From assembly GCA_026991225.1 (NCBI GenBank), contig JALXCB010000146.1, positions 1 to 42,167 on the forward strand: 42,167 nt of DNA. Direction: 5' to 3'. A model generated the notes under the pieces. The model did not search any database and was not told where the DNA came from. It saw only the letters and a list, made by a program, of their open reading frames with translations. The stretch comes from Anaerolineae bacterium (GTDB lineage: Bacteria > Chloroflexota > Anaerolineae > J102). The position numbers and the translations under genes were made by a program. Every line of letters begins with the position of its first letter. Position 1 is the stretch's first letter. Positions 33,305-39,832 of this stretch are shown here, piece by piece.

Positions 33305-34606
33305 TTACTTTTGAGAAGCGGCCTCGCTCAACCAGGCCCGCGCCGCATCCAGATCGGGATCGCGCCCTGCTCGGATATCATCCAGCGTCCAGACGATGGT
33401 TTCATGGGGGACAACGCCCTGGCCGTTCAAGCGCCTGCCATCCAGCAGATGGAAGTCGCCCGTGCTGTAATAGACGGTGGCGTCGGGCAGGTAGAAGGGG
33501 ACGGGGTTGCCCGTATTGCCCGCAGTGACGCGGCCGAAGCAGCGGGCCCGGTCTGTGGTGCACAAGGCCGCGGCCATCCATTCCGCAGAACTGTGCACGT
33601 TGGTGTTCAGCAACACGGCCACGGGCCTGGAATAAGGCTCGCCGCGCGGCTGCACTTCCAGTGTATGGCAGCCCTTCGCCCAGCGATGGTAGGGATGTCG
33701 AGCGCGAAAGCATTCTTTCCCGTAGGGAAGGGCGTGGGTGATCAAACGCCCGACCATGCGATCTCCCCACATGGAATTGCCTCCGCCGTTGGAGCGCAGG
33801 TCGAGGATGAGGCCAGGCGCATTCATCATGCCATCCAGAATTGCATCGAAGGTTTTGACCAGGCCCGAATCGCCTTGCAACGTGCGCACCGCGATGTAGC
33901 CCCAACCATCTTCCAGACGCCGCCCCTCCACCGGCTTCCAGTCTGTGGAAAATCGCCCGCCACGCGGCAATTGGACATGACGACGCCGTCCCGCTGCATC
34001 TTCGATGGTCAGGGTCACCTGGCTGCCCGGCTCGCCCATGAGCAGATTGGCGTATCGCTTGTAGGTGCGGGTGTGGGGCGCGGCAAAGGCGGTGGCCCAG
34101 GCTGGGACGCGCTGCAAAGCGTCCTCCACCGGGAGACCGTCCACCGCCACGATGATGTCGCCCGGCGTCAGGCCCGTCCTCTCCGCTTCGGACTCGGGCG
34201 CGACCCAGACGATGGTTGCCCGGCCTTCGATCTCGCGCACGGCGACGGACGGAAAGGCATGGGGTGGTAGGGGTAGAACGTGGGTGTGGCCATCCTGCAA
34301 CTCGGCCAGCATCGCGGTCAGGGCCAGGCGATAAGGCTCGCACGGGCCGGACTGGCCGCGACAGGCCGCGTCCGCGTCTACAATCTTGGGATCGTAACGA
34401 GCTTTCAAGTCTTCAGCCGTGACGGGGGCCATGTCCCAATAAGCATAATAGCGGTCTAGCGCCCGCCACAATCGCTGATACGCGCCCATCCGGCTGCCTC
34501 GGGCGAAGGGCAGCAACCCCATTCCAAACAGATAGAATGCGAATGCCGCCAGCAAAAACGCCAGCAGCAGACCACTTCCTATCAGGATGCGGTGCGTCCG
34601 GGGCAT
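33305..34606 (-). CDS. Membrane-anchored S41-family peptidase with PDZ domain
   Basis: 433 residues. One N-terminal helix (about 8-34) anchors it outside the membrane. A helical region follows, then a PDZ domain near 115-205 (GLTPGDIIVAVDGLPVED). The S41 core is seen as WGYIAVRTL, GLILDLRSNGGGNS, and the nucleophile Ser in NTNVHSSAEWMAAAL near 341. The end (DGRRLNGQGVVPHETI) is also typical. The Lys that completes the Ser-Lys dyad in CtpA-type enzymes (FGKG block) is absent, the matching stretch reading TAGNTGNP. It may therefore work like tricorn-type enzymes or be inactive. The substrate is unknown. Confidence 0.88.
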   Translation of the reverse strand: MPRTHRILIGSGLLLAFLLAAFAFYLFGMGLLPFARGSRMGAYQRLWRALDRYYAYWDMAPVTAEDLKARYDPKIVDADAACRGQSGPCEPYRLALTAMLAELQDGHTHVLPLPPHAFPSVAVREIEGRATIVWVAPESEAERTGLTPGDIIVAVDGLPVEDALQRVPAWATAFAAPHTRTYKRYANLLMGEPGSQVTLTIEDAAGRRRHVQLPRGGRFSTDWKPVEGRRLEDGWGYIAVRTLQGDSGLVKTFDAILDGMMNAPGLILDLRSNGGGNSMWGDRMVGRLITHALPYGKECFRARHPYHRWAKGCHTLEVQPRGEPYSRPVAVLLNTNVHSSAEWMAAALCTTDRARCFGRVTAGNTGNPVPFYLPDATVYYSTGDFHLLDGRRLNGQGVVPHETIVWTLDDIRAGRDPDLDAARAWLSEAASQK

Positions 34607-34624
34607 GGTTGTTCCGTAAATTAG

Positions 34625-34695
34625 AGTAATCAGTTATCAGTAACCAGTAATCAGTGGGAATCTGCGTTGCATCTGCGCAAATCAGCGTCCTATTT
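34625..34695. repeat. CAGTAAT heptamer array plus CTGCG words
   Basis: 34625-34658 is a run of 7-nt units (CAGTTAT, CAGTAAC, CAGTAAT, CAGTGGG). ATCTGCGTTGCATCTGCGCAAATCAGCG words follow to 34695. The remainder to 34778 has a CTTCCCGCGCCAGCC fragment of the composite repeat and no gene. Confidence 0.6.
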
Positions 34696-34778
34696 CCATC
34701 GTATGGGGTGATCTCGACTGCACTCGCTTCCCGCGCCAGCCTGATAACAGGCCGATTCTCGCGATCTCAAACCGCTAT

Positions 34779-35927
34779 CTACAAAATCAACATGGCATCG
34801 CCGAAGGAGAAGAAGCGGTAGCCCTCGCGGATGGCTTCCTCATACGCCCGCAGGATGGTCTCCCGCCCGGCGAAGGCCGACACCAGCATGAGCAGGGTGG
34901 ATTTGGGCAGGTGGAAGTTGGTGAGCATGACGTCCACCGCCCGGAAATGATGACCAGGGTAGATGAACAGATCGGTCTCGCCCGTCCACGCGGCCACGGT
35001 CTTCCAGCCGCAAACCAGGTTGGGGGGCGCGGGGTCGCTGGGCTCCAGCCCCAGCGCGATTTTGGCCGCGGTCTCCAGCACCCGTACGCTGGTGGTGCCC
35101 ACGGCCACAATGCGCCCGCCCGCCAGACGGGTGTCGTTGATGAGCCGGGCCGTGTGAGAATTGAGCTCCATCCATTCGCTGTGCATCTTGTGCTCCAGCG
35201 CGTTCGCCTCCTTCACCGGCTGGAAGGTGCCCAGACCCACGTGCAGGGTCACGTAGGCGAATTGGACGCCCCGGGCCCGCAGGTCCATGAGCAGGTCGGG
35301 GGTAAAGTGCAGACCCGCGGTGGGCGCGGCCACCGCGCCCTCGCGGCGTCCGTAGATGGTTTGATAGCGCTCGGGGTCTTGCAAGGGCGCGTGGATGTAG
35401 GGCGGCAGGGGGATTTCGCCCAGGTCGTCGAGCAGATGGGTGATATCCCGGTCGAAGCGGACGATGCGCCTGGGACCCTCCAGCTCCTCCTCGATGACTG
35501 CGGTCACGCTGGGACCTTCCTCGCTGGCGATGATGACTTTCTTGCCCGCGGTCAGGCTTTTGCCCTTGACCAGGGCCTCCCAGCGGCCCGCTTCCAACTC
35601 CTTTAGCAGGAACACTTCAGCCCGACCGCCCGTCTCCTTCCTCCCCAGCAGGCGGGCGGGGATGACGCGCGTGTCGTTGAGCACCAGCAGATCGCCCGGT
35701 TGCAGATAGTCGGCGATGTCATAGACATGCCGATGCTCGATCTCGCCCGTGTCCCGATGCAACACCATCATGCGGGCGTGGTCTCGGGGCTCGATGGGCG
35801 TTTGGGCGATGCGCTCGGGCGGGAGTTGGTAATCGAAATCAGAAGTGGGAATGTAGGCGGGCTGGGCGACGACCTGCGGCTCGTCGGTGGCGCAGGAATC
35901 CGTGGCGGAGATGAATTTGATGGACAT
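34779..35927 (-). CDS. queA: S-adenosylmethionine:tRNA ribosyltransferase-isomerase
   Basis: Builds epoxyqueuosine on tRNA from preQ1-tRNA and SAM; 382 residues. Diagnostic stretches are FDYQLPPERIAQTPIEPRDHARMMV, GDLLVLNDTRVIPARLLGRK, GAVAAPTAGLHFT, VTLHVGLGTFQPV, MHSEWMEL, VAVGTTSVRVLE and TNFHLPKSTLLMLVSAFAG. The first about 30 residues (MSIKFISATDSCATDEPQVV...) precede the normal QueA start and have no ribosome site, so the true start may be downstream. No other queuosine gene is near. A MITE-like element lies about 30 bp upstream. Confidence 0.95.
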   Translation of the reverse strand: MSIKFISATDSCATDEPQVVAQPAYIPTSDFDYQLPPERIAQTPIEPRDHARMMVLHRDTGEIEHRHVYDIADYLQPGDLLVLNDTRVIPARLLGRKETGGRAEVFLLKELEAGRWEALVKGKSLTAGKKVIIASEEGPSVTAVIEEELEGPRRIVRFDRDITHLLDDLGEIPLPPYIHAPLQDPERYQTIYGRREGAVAAPTAGLHFTPDLLMDLRARGVQFAYVTLHVGLGTFQPVKEANALEHKMHSEWMELNSHTARLINDTRLAGGRIVAVGTTSVRVLETAAKIALGLEPSDPAPPNLVCGWKTVAAWTGETDLFIYPGHHFRAVDVMLTNFHLPKSTLLMLVSAFAGRETILRAYEEAIREGYRFFSFGDAMLIL

Positions 35928-35935
35928 GGGAAATA

Positions 35936-35956
35936 GGATTGGGATTAGGATTCGGA
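35936..35956 (+). repeat. GGATTN hexamer array, copy 4
   Basis: GGATTG GGATTA GGATTC GGAT units, starting 9 bp upstream of the queA ATG and extending into the 8-bp target duplication of the neighbouring MITE-like element. Confidence 0.6.
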
Positions 35957-35964
35957 TGAGGATA

Positions 35965-36118
35965 GTAACTGCTAACGTACTTGACTTTAGGCCGCCAAAA
36001 GCCACGAAGGCTCGAAGTTTTTCGAAGACACGAAGGAAAAATCAAGAAAAATACGTCGTGCCTTGGCTTTTCTTCGTGTCTTCGTGGCAAAAAGTGGTGG
36101 CGATACCTTAGCAGTTAC
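35965..36118 (-). mobile_element. MITE-like element, family GTAACTGCTAA, copy 2
   Basis: A 154-bp element with perfect 11-bp inverted ends GTAACTGCTAA and TTAGCAGTTAC. It is flanked by the perfect 8-bp direct repeat TGAGGATA (35957-35964 and 36119-36126). Its reverse complement aligns along its length with copy 1 at 15276-15435, sharing CTTTTTGCCACGAAGACAC and TTCGTGTCTTCGAAAAACTT blocks. No coding capacity. The right flank also holds a 10-bp inverted repeat, GGATAAGAAG (36122-36131) with CTTCTTATCC (36155-36164). The rest up to 36224 is without a gene. Confidence 0.88.
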
Positions 36119-36224
36119 TGAGGATAAGAAGATTTGATCAGTTTATCCGTGTTTCTTCTTATCCGTGTTTTTGAAGTGCGGCTTTGACGCCATACTGCAT
36201 TGCGGAACACGGGATATTTTCCAA

Positions 36225-37343
36225 TCATACTCTACGATACGCGTCCAGCGTAAGTTCCGCGGTGCGTTGCCAGGTGAATTGTGCGGCCCGAGCCAGGCCC
36301 GCGTCCCGCAGCCTCGCCCGCAGGCCTGCATCCCCCATCAATTGCAGGATGACCTGGGTCATCTCCGGGATGCTGGCGGGGTCGAACGTGATCGCGGCCT
36401 CCCCGACGACTTCGCTCAGGCCGGGCGCCCGACTGGCTCCCACCGCCGTCCCGCTGGCCATGGCTTCCAGGGCGGGCAGCCCGAAACCTTCATACTGGCT
36501 GGGGAAAATGAACGCTCGGGCCGCGGCGTAGAGCAGGGGCAAGTCATCGCCCGAGACCGGGCCCAGAAACCGCACGCTGTCCTCTATCCCGAGCGATCGC
36601 GCCAGCTCTTTCGCCTGGGGATAGCGTTCGTCCCAATGCCCGGTGATGACCAGACGGGCCTCTGCATCCAGGCCCGCGTCCATGGCCGCGCGCCAGGCCC
36701 GCACCAGCCGGGGCAGGTTCTTGTGGGGTTTGTTGGAGCCCAGGTAGAGCAGGTAGGCGTCGGGCAGGCCCAGGCGCTGGCGGAACGCGGCCAGGACTTC
36801 GGGCGGCCGGGGCCGGAAGACCGGGTCGGGCGCCAGGGGCGTGACCGTGATGCGCTCGGGCGAGATGCCGTAGAGTTCGGTAAAATCGGCGGCTGTGGCG
36901 TGGGAGATGGCCAGGAAACCGCGGGAGCTGCGGATGGCCAGCCGCTGGATGGCCTCGATCTTGAAGCGGGTGAGGCGGGGGTAGTATTGGGGAAATCGAC
37001 GGGGGATGACGTCGTAGAGGGTGAGCAGGGATGGGGCGGGGACGCGCAGGGGCCGCACGTTGTAGAGGAAATGGATGAGATCGGGCCGCAGGTCGCGCAT
37101 GAGGCCCGGCAACGCGGTCTGGCTGTGAGGATGGAAGATGGGGATGTCGGTGGGGATGCGCGTGAGGTTGGGGTGACGGGCCAGGCGGGCCAGGTCATAG
37201 CGGGTGTTGCGGGCGTGTCGCGCGGTCAGCACCAGCAGATCGCCCGGCAGCAGGGGAGCCAGCGCGTCGATGAGATTGAACGCGTAGCGTCCAATGCCGG
37301 GGAAGTGATCCTGGATGACGCGGGCGTCGATGAGGAGGCGCAT
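36225..37343 (-). CDS. GT4-family glycosyltransferase
   Basis: 372 residues with the GT-B fold. The N-terminal domain starts MRLLIDARVIQDHFPGIGRYAFNL and has DLIHFLYNVRPL and LTLYDVIPRRFP. The C-terminal nucleotide-sugar domain has LLYLGSNKPHKNLPRLVRAW, VRFLGPVSGDDLPLLYAAAR and the EX7E motif in EGFGLPALEAMASG. It is close to mannosyl/rhamnosyl transferases of surface-polysaccharide synthesis, but donor and acceptor are unknown. The ATG at 37343 begins the conserved start; 15 codons of open frame before it are repeat-like. Confidence 0.92.
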   Translation of the reverse strand: MRLLIDARVIQDHFPGIGRYAFNLIDALAPLLPGDLLVLTARHARNTRYDLARLARHPNLTRIPTDIPIFHPHSQTALPGLMRDLRPDLIHFLYNVRPLRVPAPSLLTLYDVIPRRFPQYYPRLTRFKIEAIQRLAIRSSRGFLAISHATAADFTELYGISPERITVTPLAPDPVFRPRPPEVLAAFRQRLGLPDAYLLYLGSNKPHKNLPRLVRAWRAAMDAGLDAEARLVITGHWDERYPQAKELARSLGIEDSVRFLGPVSGDDLPLLYAAARAFIFPSQYEGFGLPALEAMASGTAVGASRAPGLSEVVGEAAITFDPASIPEMTQVILQLMGDAGLRARLRDAGLARAAQFTWQRTAELTLDAYRRV

Positions 37344-37377
37344 GAAGAGTCGTGTTCCCTGCTTTGAAAATAGAGGA

Positions 37378-37485
37378 CGCAGATTCACGCGGATAGAAGC
37401 AGATTCACGCAGATAAAATCAAAATAAAAAATCATCTGCGTAAATCAGCGTCGCGAAGCATCTGCGTCAATCTGCGTTCCCATTT
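37378..37485. repeat. CTGCGT-type imperfect inverted repeat
   Basis: GACGCAGATTCACGC and AGCAGATTCACGCAGAT on the left face ATCTGCGTAAATCAGCGTC and GCATCTGCGTCAATCTGCG on the right around an A-rich centre. It is the same word family as 8795-8918 and 34660-34695, followed by a TTTTCGTCCGTCTCGG fragment of the composite repeat. Confidence 0.65.
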
Positions 37486-37517
37486 TCGTCCGTCTCGGCG
37501 CGGATGCGCCCGCCGCC

Positions 37518-37550
37518 GGACTGATCACTGATTACTGATCACTGCTCACT
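37518..37550 (-). repeat. CAGTGAT heptamer array overlapping the lysS 3' end
   Basis: On the - strand GAGTGAGCAGTGATCAGTAA, then TCAGTGATCAG: 7-nt units of the same type as 34625-34658 and 39064-39103. It provides the last codons and the stop of lysS. Confidence 0.65.
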
Positions 37551-39056
37551 CTTCCCATCCTCCCGCTTCTCCGGCCGCAAATGCGGGAAGAGGATGACTT
37601 CGCGGATGTTGTCCTGATCGGTGAGAATCATGGCGAAGCGGTCGATGCCCATGCCAAACCCGCCCGCGGGCGGCATGCCATAGCTGAGCGCGTTGATGTA
37701 GTCCATATCGACGGGCGTGGCCTCTTTGTCACCCGCTTCCAGCGCCCGGCCCTGGGCCAGAAAACGCTCCAGTTGATCCAGAGGATCATTCAATTCACTG
37801 AACGCATTGCAAAGCTCCATGCCCGCCACGAAGCCCTCGAACCGCTCCACGATATCCTTCGTGCCCGGCTTGCGCTTGGCCAGGGGTGAGACGTCCAGGG
37901 GGTAATCGATGAGGAAGGTGGGTTGGATGAGGTAAGGCTCGACGAAGTGGCTGAGGAGCTTGTCGATAAGCTTGCCGCGGCTGGCCTCGGCCGGCGCGTC
38001 GATGCCCTGCTCCCGCATGACCGCGCGCAGGCTGTCCGCATCGGGATAGAGGTCGTAATCGATGCCCGAGGCGTCGAGGATGGCCTGGCGCAGGGGGATG
38101 CGGGGCCAGGGCGGGGTGAAGTCGATCTCATGCCCCTGCCAGGTGATGACGAGCCCGCCCGTCACTTCCTTCACCACATAGGCGATCATCTCCTCGGTGC
38201 GGGCCATGACGCCGTTGTAATCGGTGTAGGCTTCGTAGAATTCGAGCTGGGTGAATTCGGGGTTGTGCTTGCGGCTGATGCCCTCGTTGCGAAAATCCCG
38301 CCCGATCTCGTACACCTTGTCGTAACCGCCCACCAGCAGGCGCTTGAGATAGAGTTCGAAGCTGATGCGCAGGTAGAGCTGCTGGTGCAGATAGTTGTGA
38401 TAGGTGACGAAGGGCTCCGCGGCCGCGCCGCCATAGACAGGCTGAAGGATGGGCGTTTCCACCTCCAGAAAACCCTCGCTGTCCAGATAATCCCGGATGG
38501 CCCGGATCATCTTCGCCCGCACCTTGAACCGCTCCCGCACATCGTGATTCACCAGCAGGTCGAGATAGCGCTGACGCTGGCGCAGTTCGGGGTCGTTCAG
38601 GCCGTGCCATTTGTCGGGCATGGGCTTGAGGGCCTTGGCCAGCAGGGTGACATCCCGCACCTGACAGGTGACCTCCCCCGTCCGGGTCACGGTCATCACG
38701 CCCTTGACGCCGATGAAATCCCCCAGGTCCAGGTCTTTCTTGAAGAACCGATTGTATTTCTCCGCGCCCAGCTCATCCCGGCGCACCATGATCTGCACCT
38801 TGCCTGTGCCATCTTCGATGTGGGCGAAGGAGAGCTTGCCCATGACGCGGCGGGAGATCATGCGCCCGGTCAGAGCCACGATGTCGTTTTCGCCCAGCTC
38901 GCCCTGTTCATAAAGGGCGCGGGCCTGGGCGATGCTGTGGGTGCGCTCCACGCGCGGGGGATAAGGATCGATGCCGGCTTCGCGCAAACGGGTCAGCTTC
39001 TCCCGGCGCACGCGTTCCTGGTCGAGGAGTTCTTGTTCGGAAAGGGGATCGGGCAT
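37539..39056 (-). CDS. lysS: Lysyl-tRNA synthetase, class II
   Basis: Charges tRNA-Lys with lysine; 505 residues. The N-terminal REKLTRLREAGIDPYPPR leads into an OB-fold anticodon domain (about 60-165). Class II motif 2 is GRDFRNEGISRKHNPEFTQLEFYEAY and motif 3 GGFGMGIDRFAMIL, with the lysine-pocket stretch GMELCNAFSELNDP. The protein ends GKSEQ-stop, where the last codons and the TGA are part of a heptamer repeat. It lies 50 nt downstream of greA on the same strand, a common greA-lysS arrangement, and is probably co-transcribed. Confidence 0.97.
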   Translation of the reverse strand: MPDPLSEQELLDQERVRREKLTRLREAGIDPYPPRVERTHSIAQARALYEQGELGENDIVALTGRMISRRVMGKLSFAHIEDGTGKVQIMVRRDELGAEKYNRFFKKDLDLGDFIGVKGVMTVTRTGEVTCQVRDVTLLAKALKPMPDKWHGLNDPELRQRQRYLDLLVNHDVRERFKVRAKMIRAIRDYLDSEGFLEVETPILQPVYGGAAAEPFVTYHNYLHQQLYLRISFELYLKRLLVGGYDKVYEIGRDFRNEGISRKHNPEFTQLEFYEAYTDYNGVMARTEEMIAYVVKEVTGGLVITWQGHEIDFTPPWPRIPLRQAILDASGIDYDLYPDADSLRAVMREQGIDAPAEASRGKLIDKLLSHFVEPYLIQPTFLIDYPLDVSPLAKRKPGTKDIVERFEGFVAGMELCNAFSELNDPLDQLERFLAQGRALEAGDKEATPVDMDYINALSYGMPPAGGFGMGIDRFAMILTDQDNIREVILFPHLRPEKREDGKSEQ

Positions 39057-39063
39057 GGGAATG

Positions 39064-39103
39064 GGAACCAGTGAGCAGTGAGCAGTGAGCAGTAATCAGT
39101 GGG
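39064..39103 (+). repeat. CAGTGAG heptamer array between greA and lysS
   Basis: CCAGTGA GCAGTGA GCAGTGA GCAGTAA TCAGTGG, five 7-nt units in register, fill nearly all of the 50-nt gap between the greA stop and the lysS start. Confidence 0.7.
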
Positions 39104-39106
39104 ATG

Positions 39107-39589
39107 TCATTCGATGGCGATGATCTCGAAGGTGACTTCGCCGCCGGGGGTTTTCACGGTGACGACGTCACCGATTTTCTTCCCGACCAGGGCTTTGCCG
39201 ATGGGCGATTCGTTGGAAATCTTGCCATCGCCCGGCGAGGCTTCGGCGGAGCCGACGATGGTGTATTGCTCCTCATCGCCGAATTCCTTGTCCACAATGG
39301 TCACGGTGCGGCCGAGCTGGACGCTATCCGCGGGCCCGTCATCGGGATCGATGATCACGGCGTATTTCAATTTTTGCTGCAATTCCATGATGCGGCCTTC
39401 GTTCATGCCGGCCTGATATTTGGCCTCGTCATAGCCTGCATTCTCGGAAAGATCGCCCTCCTTGCGGGCGGCCTCGATCTGTTTGGCGATCTCCGGGCGG
39501 CGCACGTTGATGCGCCAATCCAGCTCTTCCTTGATCTTCTTCAACCCCTCGGGGGTGAGATAGACGACTTTTTCGTTGTCTGTGGACAT
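39107..39589 (-). CDS. greA: Transcription elongation factor GreA
   Basis: Enters the RNA polymerase secondary channel and triggers cleavage of backtracked RNA; 160 residues. Seen are the N-terminal coiled coil (YLTPEGLKKIKEELDWRI) and the tip motif ARKEGDLSENAGYDEAK, with the acidic D and E residues that act in catalysis. The C-terminal FKBP-like domain has TIVGSAEASPGDGKISNESPIGKALVGKKIGD. GGAGCACC lies upstream of the ATG. The 5' leader is about 150 nt long with a promoter and an intrinsic terminator, implying attenuation. lysS follows. Confidence 0.97.
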   Translation of the reverse strand: MSTDNEKVVYLTPEGLKKIKEELDWRINVRRPEIAKQIEAARKEGDLSENAGYDEAKYQAGMNEGRIMELQQKLKYAVIIDPDDGPADSVQLGRTVTIVDKEFGDEEQYTIVGSAEASPGDGKISNESPIGKALVGKKIGDVVTVKTPGGEVTFEIIAIE

Positions 39590-39691
39590 GGCAGGTGCTC
39601 CGATTTCGAAAATGGTCGCGGCAAACTGCTCGATATCACGGGCGTTTGTATTCCCATGTGCATGGTCGCCCCGGATTGCCGCGGATTCCAC

Positions 39692-39722
39692 AAAAAAAGA
39701 ACTGAGGCGCTGCCCAGTTCTT
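39692..39722 (-). terminator. Intrinsic terminator within the greA leader
   Basis: On the - strand AAGAACTG (39715-39722), a 10-nt loop and CAGTTCTT (39697-39704) form a perfect 8-bp stem. Inner GGC/GCC bases can extend it. Seven Ts follow (39692-39698, overlapping the stem end). It lies about 20-45 nt after the expected start point and about 100 nt before the greA ATG, so it would end most transcripts as RNAs of roughly 45 nt unless overridden. Confidence 0.8.
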
Positions 39723-39745
39723 GGCATCGGTGGAAGTGAGCATTC

Positions 39746-39774
39746 ATTATACAAAAACTCAGGCGAGGAAGCAA
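39746..39774 (-). promoter_or_regulatory. greA promoter
   Basis: On the - strand TTGCTT (39769-39774) and TATAAT (39746-39751) with a 17-nt spacer. The expected start point is near 39739. It is divergent from the subtilase gene. Confidence 0.7.
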
Positions 39775-39832
39775 AAATGGCGAATTGGGATGACCTCCGT
39801 CAGGCATGGGCGTTTTTGTGGTAAAATAGGGC

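Noticed and set aside
39064-39103. Iterons of a replication origin
   Set aside because: The heptamer units are degenerate, occur at three unrelated places, and no initiator gene or DnaA boxes were seen.
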